Shown piece by piece: positions 25,422 through 34,386 of a stretch of 64,000 bases of DNA (positions are counted from its first letter, which is position 1; each line of letters starts with the position of its first letter). Source of the DNA: Chitinophaga filiformis (GTDB taxonomy: Bacteria > Bacteroidota > Bacteroidia > Chitinophagales > Chitinophagaceae); NCBI RefSeq assembly GCF_900102545.1, contig NZ_FNBN01000002.1:656264-720263 (forward strand), given 5' to 3'. The notes below the pieces were generated by a model. That model did no database searches. It saw only the letters and a list, made by a program, of their open reading frames with translations, and was not told the DNA's origin. The translations under genes were made by a program, and so were the position numbers.

Positions 25422-28400
25422 TTACTTTGGTAAAGCAAATACTGGCAATTTGGGTGAAGGGGTCCTCTGTCCAAATCTGTCGATATATTTCTGATGAATA
25501 ATACCCTGCTTATTATCAGGGCTATTGGCAAAATCCTGCAGCTTCTTAAAACTTCTCGTGGGACTTCCGCTAAGCCGAATTTTATGGTACAAATCGCCTG
25601 CCCCTGTCATAATGCTATTTTCCGGGATTGGAATATACTCCATTGCGGCCACTCTGTAGACATCTCCGCCATGGTTGAGACCCGCATTATGCCCAGCTCC
25701 GTGAACAATAGAAATCGCGGCGGCCTCCTCCATATCACTGGCTTTCATAGTTTCACCAAAGTCGGCAACGCCCTTTGACTCAATTGCAATCACATTATTA
25801 TTGAGATCAACAGAAGGATTTTCACTAGTCTCTGGTTTTTCTCCTGTACCCCATTTTTTATCTTGTTCTAATTCGTCTCCGAATTGCTTGTCCAATTGCT
25901 TAACTGTCTTTATCACATCATTCCTTAAACCAATAACAGCTACAGCGTCAGTCGCATCCAATTTTTTCATGTCAATTTTGCTTCCAGCGAAGAGACGTAC
26001 CTGCGTGTTTAAATTCATTTTCGCAAAGGTTTCATTAGCCTTTTTAACAATTGCTTGTTTTTGCTCAAAGGTTAGATTGGCGCTATTTAGTACCTGTAAA
26101 TAAATTACATTATCACGCCCATCTGCATCTAAGACTAAAACCGGATTGTCAAAAGCATACTTATATGGACTATGTGAACTATATTTGTCCGCATAGGGAT
26201 CTACTACCTGCCATCTCCCGATCTGATGATCGTACATCCTAGCCCCATAGTCATACAAATCTAATCCGCTCCCGTCACCAAACTCTTTACTTTGTTGTTC
26301 TTTCCCATTATACTTAACTCTATTCGCCATATAATTTGTTCCTTTCAGTGCATTAGTAGAAATTCCCTCCATCGTTACCCCATACGGATAATAATGTGTC
26401 TCTTCCAGCAATGGTCCACTATTCACCACCAAAGCAACATTATCAAAGAACACATCCTGCTGGCTTTCATTACTTGTATAAACATACAAAAAACCACTCT
26501 TCTCCACTGCCATCTTCTCCACTCCCAATTCCTGCAGCTCATCCGGATTCTCTTTCACCTGCCTCACCCCACTATTATCCTCCACTAATTTAAAATCATC
26601 ATCGAATAAAACAAAGTTTAAATATGCTTTCGGCCGATTTGACTGCCCATTGTCTTGATTCTTCTCCTTTAAACGCTGATAACTATTGTTATAGAAGTCT
26701 GCATTAAAAGGCGTATTGTTGGAAACCACTTCAGACGCATGTGATCCATTGTTGCTTTCAGCACCTCCGAACGCCTGAACTAGTCCAGCTACCATATCCT
26801 CCACAGGTGCTTTTTCGTTATTATCTTTCGGCCCCTGTGATTTATAAAACGCCTTTGCTTTTATTTGAACCGTATCGCCCGCCATTACTCGCAACACCAA
26901 TGACGGCCCAATCTTCTTACCTCCCGCCTTAGCATTCAATTTCGCGGCAAACTCATTCTTTTCAGTAGTCTGATCGGCAGGATAACCAGAAGGTACCTCT
27001 GCGCGGGTCTCTTCCACATTACTAAACAATGCCACTTCCTGAGCTGCTACCTCTGTTTCCATAGTAGCAGCATACATCGTAAAATCTGTCTGATCTGTTA
27101 AAACTGTTCTTACATTCCCTAGGTGATCTTTCTCGAAATAATCATATGCATATTGCACCGGTTGCCCGCTCTTATAAACAGGACGGATACGGCCCTCTTC
27201 ATGACTAATCAACTCAAGGCTGTCTTGTTTATATACAAATGCCCCTACATAATCGGTCACAGTTATCTTAGAAGGACTGCTGGTATTATCTACTACAGTC
27301 TTGCTCAGCTTATTCCCAGCCGCATCATACTGATAAGTAATAGTACCTTTACCTGCGATTGTGATTACCGAAGGAAGATTCAAATGATTGTATCCAATTG
27401 AACTGATATGCTTATTGGAATCAGCCACCATGTTACCATTTCCATCATAGAAATAGTCATTACCGGTATTGGTACCATCAATGAAGTCTCCCAGTTTCGC
27501 AGACGCAGTCTTAGCAGGATTCGGGTCAGCAACGGCCGCAAGCTTGTTACTATTAGCTAAATAAGTATAGTTTAAACGATCTATTGTGTCAATTTTTGTT
27601 CCGATCATTCCCTTCTGCCACATGGATTTGATATTGCCATTAGCATCATAAGTCAGATTACTAACCGTAAAATCCTTTTTATCCTGCGCCCAGCTACCTC
27701 CATTTTTCTGAGTAAAGTACGCACCTGTTAACCGATTTGCCTTATCGTAGTTGTAACCATACGCCCAGGTACTATCTGCACGTGTTTTCCATTTAACACC
27801 TGATATATTACCATTATATTGGCTGGAATCAAATCCATAGTCATAGCTCAACTCCTGACCAAACCAGTTTGATGTGCTGGTTCCGCTGTTTACAAAGTTC
27901 CTATTAATACCCTGCAACCAACCGCGGATATTATAAGTATAGTTCAAACTATCCAACACACTTCCGGAAGAACTCACTCCCAGAAGTTTCAGCCGCAGTT
28001 GCCCTAGTTCATCGTAATTGTTTGATGCTATCAATCTCTCCTGGCTTACATCATCATTTAACCGTTTCCTGACTGTAAGTAGTCGACCAGCTTGATCATA
28101 GGTCATACTTGTAAGCAAGGTACTTTGCAGAGTAGCACTTTGGGGATTCTGATGACGAAGATAACTCGCCAGTACAGCTCCTTTGAAATTGTATAACGTC
28201 GAGAGAACATCCTTCCCTCCCAGATTATTTTCACTCACCACCTGAATAGCACGCCCCTTGTCATTGTAATAAGTAGTTGTCGTCAACCATGTATTAGTCC
28301 CCAGCACTCTTACCTTAGTACCCGTCACCAATCCCGTAGTCATATTACTTAGGGGCAGTTTCTCCGGGTATAACGTATCCGCAGCCAATAATTTGCCAGT

Positions 28401-29867
28401 ATCGGTACCAACAAAAGCCAGCTTACCGGAATAGTTATAGTTATCGTAAAATGTATAGGTCAATGGTGTTAAGGCAGATGCTGATATATTAGGTAATGGA
28501 TTCGTTGCTGTAATTATTGTCGTATCTCCCACTGCAGCAGGATCAACTTTCGCTTCAGTTTCGCCCCCGGTATTGGAGTCAAATCCCTCTAGAATGGTGA
28601 TACTGTTAGTAGCTGTATACAAAGGACTTCCGTCGTGAGTATACAGACTCAGATCCGCTGTTGCAGGCGCCACATAAGAAATAGATTGAGACGTCGGAGC
28701 AGCGTTCATGCTCGTCTGCAAAGCCTCCCTGGTAGATGTCCCCTTATAAATAGCCGTCATAGCAGGACGATTCAACTCATCATAGAAAGTCACCAGCCAT
28801 TCCATAGGCGATTTCGTCCGTTGAACGGAGTCTTGTGTAAATACGAGCCTATCCCGTACATCATACACCATAAATACCCTACCGGCACCGGGCACCTTTT
28901 TCACCACCAGGCGTTGCCTTGCATCGTATTGATACTGGAAGCACAACTCATCTGCTATGGCGGTACTTATTGTCCAGGAACCTTTTATCGCATCCACAGC
29001 CAGTGGGGGTATCACAAAGCGGAGACTTCCCAAATCATCATATATATAATAAGTACATAGCCAGCCTATATGCGCAGTTCCGGGGCCATTCACAATCTGC
29101 ACCTTTTTTAATATTACTAGGCCTTGCTTGTCCTTATATTCAACTACCTGATTTCCTTGTTCGTCAATAGTCACATTCTTTTGTAGCTGTCCGACGGCAT
29201 AATTACCGGTACTTGTAGGTAATCCCACCCCCACATTCCACAACCTAACAGAATCAGATGCTGAATTGACCATATATTGCATTTCTACAGGCCTATTAGC
29301 CCAACTATTGCCAGGTGCGTAACTCTTAAGCGGTCTGTTAAGAGGCGATTGTTCAAACGCTTCCAGACTGTAGTAAATATTCTCGCCAGTAACTCCCGGA
29401 TTAAGAACTCCATTTTGATAGAATGCCTTCTGGGAATTAAAAGGATCTGTCTTAAACCTCCCATCGTTCAGATTCCCTGACTGCTGTACATAGGGAAGAT
29501 ACTTGTACTGTTCTCGCCCATAAGCATCATATACCACCGGCGCCACCAAATCCTTCCCACCGCTACTAAGTCCCTTGGAAACCGTTTGTATTGGCCGGCC
29601 AAGACCATCAAGATACTGAGTAGTCTGTTTCACTTCCCTTACCAACCTGCTAGGCGATGTAACTGCTGCTGTATCCGTCAAAGGCTTATCTGGCTCCCAC
29701 GTTCTGACATAGTTAATCGAAGTAACATTGTACGCTGCCGGAACTGTTACCGCCGTTGCCGTGCTGCGCGTTCCACCCGGTTTATTACTTTGGCCAAAGG
29801 CTCTATCAGCAATAAATGAGGTTACTGCTAATGCTCCTGTATATATTGCATATTTTATAAGATTCAT
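25422..29867 (-). CDS. DUF6443/RHS-repeat protein with metzincin-like C-terminal tip
   Basis: 1481 residues. A signal peptide ends near DRAFGQ (residue 26). A DUF6443-like segment (YLDGLGRPIQTVSKG) and many YD repeats follow (YDQAGRLLTV, YDELGQLRLK, YDKANRLTGAY, YDANGNIKS). The RHS core is near 1215-1250 (DLYDYGARMYDHQIGRWQVVD). Beyond it, residues 1254-1481 form a variable tip with HGAGHNAGLNH (His1389, 1393 and 1399) and a Met-turn-like SIMTG at Met1420. The order is metzincin-like (HExxHxxGxxH plus Met-turn) but Gly1390 replaces the catalytic Glu. The gene is preceded by an SpvB-like gene and followed by a small lipoprotein gene. Confidence 0.88.
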   Translation of the reverse strand: MNLIKYAIYTGALAVTSFIADRAFGQSNKPGGTRSTATAVTVPAAYNVTSINYVRTWEPDKPLTDTAAVTSPSRLVREVKQTTQYLDGLGRPIQTVSKGLSSGGKDLVAPVVYDAYGREQYKYLPYVQQSGNLNDGRFKTDPFNSQKAFYQNGVLNPGVTGENIYYSLEAFEQSPLNRPLKSYAPGNSWANRPVEMQYMVNSASDSVRLWNVGVGLPTSTGNYAVGQLQKNVTIDEQGNQVVEYKDKQGLVILKKVQIVNGPGTAHIGWLCTYYIYDDLGSLRFVIPPLAVDAIKGSWTISTAIADELCFQYQYDARQRLVVKKVPGAGRVFMVYDVRDRLVFTQDSVQRTKSPMEWLVTFYDELNRPAMTAIYKGTSTREALQTSMNAAPTSQSISYVAPATADLSLYTHDGSPLYTATNSITILEGFDSNTGGETEAKVDPAAVGDTTIITATNPLPNISASALTPLTYTFYDNYNYSGKLAFVGTDTGKLLAADTLYPEKLPLSNMTTGLVTGTKVRVLGTNTWLTTTTYYNDKGRAIQVVSENNLGGKDVLSTLYNFKGAVLASYLRHQNPQSATLQSTLLTSMTYDQAGRLLTVRKRLNDDVSQERLIASNNYDELGQLRLKLLGVSSSGSVLDSLNYTYNIRGWLQGINRNFVNSGTSTSNWFGQELSYDYGFDSSQYNGNISGVKWKTRADSTWAYGYNYDKANRLTGAYFTQKNGGSWAQDKKDFTVSNLTYDANGNIKSMWQKGMIGTKIDTIDRLNYTYLANSNKLAAVADPNPAKTASAKLGDFIDGTNTGNDYFYDGNGNMVADSNKHISSIGYNHLNLPSVITIAGKGTITYQYDAAGNKLSKTVVDNTSSPSKITVTDYVGAFVYKQDSLELISHEEGRIRPVYKSGQPVQYAYDYFEKDHLGNVRTVLTDQTDFTMYAATMETEVAAQEVALFSNVEETRAEVPSGYPADQTTEKNEFAAKLNAKAGGKKIGPSLVLRVMAGDTVQIKAKAFYKSQGPKDNNEKAPVEDMVAGLVQAFGGAESNNGSHASEVVSNNTPFNADFYNNSYQRLKEKNQDNGQSNRPKAYLNFVLFDDDFKLVEDNSGVRQVKENPDELQELGVEKMAVEKSGFLYVYTSNESQQDVFFDNVALVVNSGPLLEETHYYPYGVTMEGISTNALKGTNYMANRVKYNGKEQQSKEFGDGSGLDLYDYGARMYDHQIGRWQVVDPYADKYSSHSPYKYAFDNPVLVLDADGRDNVIYLQVLNSANLTFEQKQAIVKKANETFAKMNLNTQVRLFAGSKIDMKKLDATDAVAVIGLRNDVIKTVKQLDKQFGDELEQDKKWGTGEKPETSENPSVDLNNNVIAIESKGVADFGETMKASDMEEAAAISIVHGAGHNAGLNHGGDVYRVAAMEYIPIPENSIMTGAGDLYHKIRLSGSPTRSFKKLQDFANSPDNKQGIIHQKYIDRFGQRTPSPKLPVFALPK

Positions 29868-29877
29868 AGGTACTCTG

Positions 29878-32800
29878 TTATTTAGTGAGAGGAGCCTGAT
29901 ACTGGTAATCGACTTGTTTCAGGATATTTCCTTCCTGGTCTCTGATTACTTTAAGACGGCCCATGCTATCATACTCATAAAAATAAATTAATGCGCGATT
30001 GTCCGTTTTACTTGTGATATGGTAAGCGTCGTCATACACATTTCCTTCGAAAACAGATTTTTCCGGAACAATCGTTAAATGATCTACCAACCCGGATCCA
30101 CTGATTACACACTGACTTTTTGATGTTAGTGTACCGCTCATAAGCCTCCATCCATTAAAGCTTCTTCCACTATAATTGAGACTCACCCCATCAACAGTAC
30201 AGCTGGCACCATTTTCTATCCAGATATAGATAAAGTACCTCGACGCCGCATCTAATCCAGTAATCGATATACTCGCACCTGAAAGCTGATAAGCCATTTT
30301 TCCAGTGAAGGACTTACTTGAGGTACGTGAGGCCTCATTCCATGATAATTCGCCCGGATATTCAAATGAGGTAAATACAACGTTTGCATTGACAGGGGAT
30401 ATACAGCTAGCCTGTACTATGCCACGGTCCTTAGCCCAAATGTATTTCCTGAAAAGCCCATCCCGTTGTTTAATAGTTATAGGATTGCCATAAGTGTCAT
30501 ATTGTAGAATTGCCATATCCAATGCTGGCACCGCCGAATAAAACGAAGATTGTAAACTGTCTAATGCAAGTATTTTCCCCTGATAATTATAAAATAACAA
30601 CTCCTTTTTCAATTCAGCAGTATTAACACTAATACTGCTTACCAAGGGTGTAGTTAATCTATTCTCAGAAATCATTTTATTTTGAACCGTTGAGGATATA
30701 TGGGATGTAGACAATTCGCCATCAGTAGGATATGAATATTTTGTCGTCCTCACCTGCCCTTTGCTATCTGTAGATTTTTGCTCAATTAGTTGCTGACCTG
30801 TATCTCCATATTTATATGAATTAACCAGCGTTAATTTATTAACCATGGGATCTATTGTCATTGTTGTATCAGACTGCTTATAAAATCTTCCGGTTGGCAC
30901 CATATACTGGCTAACTATAGGCACGAGCTCAGGTTCGAGCATTCCAGTATTAAATTCGTCATTAGCATCCTTAATAACATAAAAGTTCTTATTACCTGTT
31001 AAAATTGCCAACAGGTCCTTGTAAAAAGGCTGATTTGATGACGACACGGGATAATAATTAAAATTTGTAGCCGTTACCTGCTGCGGAGAATATATGGTGT
31101 CCTGAAGCCTGTAAACTGTCGTCATTTCATTATTTCCACGCTGCCAGTCGGGATCATACGAAGGGGTAAATGGATAATTTTCATCTATCTCTGCTGGTAC
31201 AAAACTAAATTGATAATCTGTCCGCTGATTACCGGCAGTTCCTAAAATATACTCCGTGACTTTGGGATAAAAAACATATCCTCCCTGGGTAGTAACAAAG
31301 GGAACCATCGAATTTCCTGCGCGTACAAGATAATTTACTTTGAAGGCCCAACCACCACCTTGCGGAAGAGTCTCTGTCACATCGACCGTCTCGTAATGGT
31401 TAAAAACCGGAATATTAAGGAGGCGACCGTATGACGAGTCATTTACGGGATTATGATATCTAAATTCTCTGATATTATTTGTCTGTGGCTTAACAGAATC
31501 CGAATTGATAATTCGCTTTATTCGTAATCCCCCAGCTACATAGTTGCCCAAAAAACCGTTAGACTGCGAACTATCGAGTACAGGATAAGTAACAGAACAG
31601 GAAAAATATCTGAACCCAGACTCCGGTTCAGTATCATTTATACGAGATACCATTGCCCGCAATGTATACGTTCCATTAGGCAGATAAACGTTATCAAAAG
31701 TATTGGTAAATGTTACCGTCTTAGGTCCCATTAAAATATAATCGCCACAAGCCGTAGGGTTAGCGGCATCACACATTGGCTCTACAATTGCACTGGCGAA
31801 CACACCTCCGGTCAGCGTATAACCATTCAAACTGGAGGGTGGTTCGTTTATAACAAATTGCATTTCGTATGAATAGTCCAGATATTCGTTGTTATAACGG
31901 ATATCGGAAAGTATTTGCGACTTATATTTAATTTTAGGCGGAATGTATTTGCTGGCAGCGTATCCTATCTTATTAGCCTCAAATTCAAAAGAGGTAGTTC
32001 CCCCCGTAGGATATTCAATTTTTGTGAGAATACCAGATTTCATTTTATCCTCACTTGGAGACCTGTCCGCTCCAGGAATTGTCATAGTCACAACGGATCC
32101 ATCAGGCCTGGTTCCAATAAACGTTTCCTTAGGTACTAATGTATTCGGATTTGTATTACTGGCACCATTTGGATAGCCCCATAAGTCCTGCGAATAAGAT
32201 AGCCGGCAAGGGAGAGTTTGACTGTCATAAGTGAATTTATAACTCAAAGGACTTTCGGCATCATTCTTTCCTCTTTCGTCAACAGATAACAGCCTTAAAC
32301 GTTTTTGATTTCTGGCGGGATCTGGCACTTGGCTGCTACATGTTAAGCTATTGTAATAATCGTAGTTCAAGGTGTATGACTTAATAAGTTGCCCTGTTAC
32401 CGACTTAACATTAATTCTGTTCAATGCATAATCATCCTTTATATCTTCTCTTCCAATACCGGCCTTGATAAACTCAATTATGTACTTTCTGGTCCTTATA
32501 CCAGAAAGCCTGGAATATCCCGAAAAATAATTATGAGAGAAACAATTAAGATTGGGCCGGTCAAGTGTTCTGTCACCAGTCAACACTGTATAAGTAGTGC
32601 TGGAACCTGCAGAATAGTAATCATATGCTACATAGCTGTAATCAAACATGATGGAATCAGTCTGATTAGCATTTACGATCTTTGAAAGATACCACGCAGA
32701 AATCACACTATTAAAATTATTAACCTCCACGTCACATTTAGTTGTGCTTGTCGTTGTCTCTTTATTTTCAAAATAATAACTTGTACCATCGGGGGCGAGA

Positions 32801-33423
32801 ATCTTCCACGTGTTAAACGTTGCATCACGGGAGATTTTTACTGGCTGCTGAGGCAAAGACGTAAATGTTCTGGTTTCCTGATCAAAAGCAAATTTGCCTC
32901 CAATGCCCGGCGCGTTAAAATAAAAAATATCTGGTTCCAGATCCAGCCGACCTTGACTGGCCTCCTTAAATACACTATCACGAACTTTAGAAGTGGCATG
33001 ATTCAAATAATAATCATTTGTCTGAACGAAAGAGAAAAATCCAATTTCTGCCTCATTGTCGTCCGGAAGCCCCCGGACCTCACGCGTAATAGCCCCTCCC
33101 GCTGATAAAGACCATCCCAGTCCAGTCCAGCTGGCTGGTTCATCAACTTTTATTCCTCCAGCATGATATGATAAAGATATAGGTACCTGCATTCCATTTT
33201 CCTCGACTGTATAAATCGGAACACTTATGCCAGGCAGACCATTACTGAGCGTAACAGGAACATCCCCATATTTCATTATTGAATTTGCATTGGGAGATAC
33301 AGGCAATAGACTATTAAGACTCTTTATATAATTTGCGTTCGTTTGAGCCTGGGTTTCTAAACAAACGAAAAATAGAAAAATGTGTAACACACACAATTTT
33401 GACAAATGCTTATGTACCAACAT
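29878..33423 (-). CDS. Giant SpvB-like/RHS-companion secreted protein
   Basis: 1181 residues. A signal peptide ends at LETQAQ (residue 27). The N-terminal third (SNGLPGISVPIYTVEENG, LSYHAGGIKVDEPASWTGLGW, SAGGAITREVRGLPDD) resembles the SpvB / Tc-toxin B-component start, where a similar SLSYN-GLGWSLS pattern occurs. Residues about 1000-1100 hold a carbohydrate-binding-like jelly roll (FEYPGELSWNE, FTGKMAYQLSG). The C-terminus ends with one YD repeat (YEYDSMGRLKVIRDQEGN), as if made to join the RHS protein encoded 10 bp downstream. It probably forms the base of the RHS shell. It is A/T-richer than its surroundings. Confidence 0.75.
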   Translation of the reverse strand: MLVHKHLSKLCVLHIFLFFVCLETQAQTNANYIKSLNSLLPVSPNANSIMKYGDVPVTLSNGLPGISVPIYTVEENGMQVPISLSYHAGGIKVDEPASWTGLGWSLSAGGAITREVRGLPDDNEAEIGFFSFVQTNDYYLNHATSKVRDSVFKEASQGRLDLEPDIFYFNAPGIGGKFAFDQETRTFTSLPQQPVKISRDATFNTWKILAPDGTSYYFENKETTTSTTKCDVEVNNFNSVISAWYLSKIVNANQTDSIMFDYSYVAYDYYSAGSSTTYTVLTGDRTLDRPNLNCFSHNYFSGYSRLSGIRTRKYIIEFIKAGIGREDIKDDYALNRINVKSVTGQLIKSYTLNYDYYNSLTCSSQVPDPARNQKRLRLLSVDERGKNDAESPLSYKFTYDSQTLPCRLSYSQDLWGYPNGASNTNPNTLVPKETFIGTRPDGSVVTMTIPGADRSPSEDKMKSGILTKIEYPTGGTTSFEFEANKIGYAASKYIPPKIKYKSQILSDIRYNNEYLDYSYEMQFVINEPPSSLNGYTLTGGVFASAIVEPMCDAANPTACGDYILMGPKTVTFTNTFDNVYLPNGTYTLRAMVSRINDTEPESGFRYFSCSVTYPVLDSSQSNGFLGNYVAGGLRIKRIINSDSVKPQTNNIREFRYHNPVNDSSYGRLLNIPVFNHYETVDVTETLPQGGGWAFKVNYLVRAGNSMVPFVTTQGGYVFYPKVTEYILGTAGNQRTDYQFSFVPAEIDENYPFTPSYDPDWQRGNNEMTTVYRLQDTIYSPQQVTATNFNYYPVSSSNQPFYKDLLAILTGNKNFYVIKDANDEFNTGMLEPELVPIVSQYMVPTGRFYKQSDTTMTIDPMVNKLTLVNSYKYGDTGQQLIEQKSTDSKGQVRTTKYSYPTDGELSTSHISSTVQNKMISENRLTTPLVSSISVNTAELKKELLFYNYQGKILALDSLQSSFYSAVPALDMAILQYDTYGNPITIKQRDGLFRKYIWAKDRGIVQASCISPVNANVVFTSFEYPGELSWNEASRTSSKSFTGKMAYQLSGASISITGLDAASRYFIYIWIENGASCTVDGVSLNYSGRSFNGWRLMSGTLTSKSQCVISGSGLVDHLTIVPEKSVFEGNVYDDAYHITSKTDNRALIYFYEYDSMGRLKVIRDQEGNILKQVDYQYQAPLTK

Positions 33424-33646
33424 TTATATTTTATACTTTAATTACTTTTAAATTGGCACGCCGGGCATGCGTAAATTGATCCTCTTCAGCAAGGAGATCA
33501 TTTGGGTAGAGTTGGCAGGTTTAGATTTGCATACTCATTGATTTTAGGTAATACGCGGGCAGCTTCTCCTTTTCAAACAACTATATCAGTATATAATAAA
33601 TAAAACTTAACTTCTTGCAGGTGCTTTAATTTGCATTACTACAGAA

Positions 33647-34375
33647 TTATTTTTTATTCCGTTTCCCAATCAATTCATTAATCTGCTCCTGCTGCGCAGC
33701 TATTTTCTTCTCCTGCTCTATCAAATGCAACGTTAACTCCTCAATCTTCTGCAACAAAATCCTGTTCATCTCACCTACATCCTGCCCATCCTTTGCCACT
33801 TCAACCGCCGACGGCACATCAGGCAGATGCTTATTCGCCTTAATATACGCCTCCAACTCTGCCAAAGACGGCAACTTATACTCCGGTTCAAACACAAAAT
33901 CCGGCCATGTTGCTGACTGCGTAACCTTAATCCTCCTCGCGGCTATCGTTCCTTCCACCGCCAGTTTACTCGTTCCTGTAGTCAGTGTTCCGATACCGAC
34001 ATTACCCGCTCCGGTTACCACCATCTTAGGACTTGGCGTAGCTCCCGTAACAAACAGAATATCCCTGTTTTGTACTCCTGTCTGGAATATCAGGTTGTCA
34101 TAGTTATCAAAAGGATATGTTCCAGCTCTTGTACCACTTCTGTATATTGTCGGCTGATTTGCATCTGTACCAGTTGTATAAGCGGTGCTGTAGCTTATTA
34201 ATTTCAGTTTTCCGGATAAATTCAAGCCATTCTCCGTTACTGAGGCATCCGGCGCCATTCCAATCCAAACATTTTTTGTTGTATAATTACCAGCATTCGT
34301 TACATCTTGTAATGTCTGACCATGTGAAACAACAGCAGTAAAAGCGCATAAACCAGTTAATACAAAAAATTTCAT
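33647..34375 (-). CDS. Secreted tail-fibre-like protein with coiled-coil C-terminus
   Basis: 242 residues. Signal peptide MKFFVLTGLCAFTAVVSHG, then repetitive beta segments with the GNVGIGT motif common in phage-fibre-like and cell-surface proteins. The segment KLAVEGTIAARRIKVTQ precedes the conserved module WPDFVFEPEYKLPSLAELE, KANKHLPDVPSAVEVAKDG and a C-terminal coiled coil (LLQKIEELTLHLIEQEKKIA). I know this module from many Bacteroidota secreted proteins near RHS genes. It is 11 bp downstream of the coiled-coil/barrel gene and 223 bp upstream of the SpvB-like gene. Confidence 0.75.
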   Translation of the reverse strand: MKFFVLTGLCAFTAVVSHGQTLQDVTNAGNYTTKNVWIGMAPDASVTENGLNLSGKLKLISYSTAYTTGTDANQPTIYRSGTRAGTYPFDNYDNLIFQTGVQNRDILFVTGATPSPKMVVTGAGNVGIGTLTTGTSKLAVEGTIAARRIKVTQSATWPDFVFEPEYKLPSLAELEAYIKANKHLPDVPSAVEVAKDGQDVGEMNRILLQKIEELTLHLIEQEKKIAAQQEQINELIGKRNKK

Positions 34376-34386
34376 CTTTATTTTAT

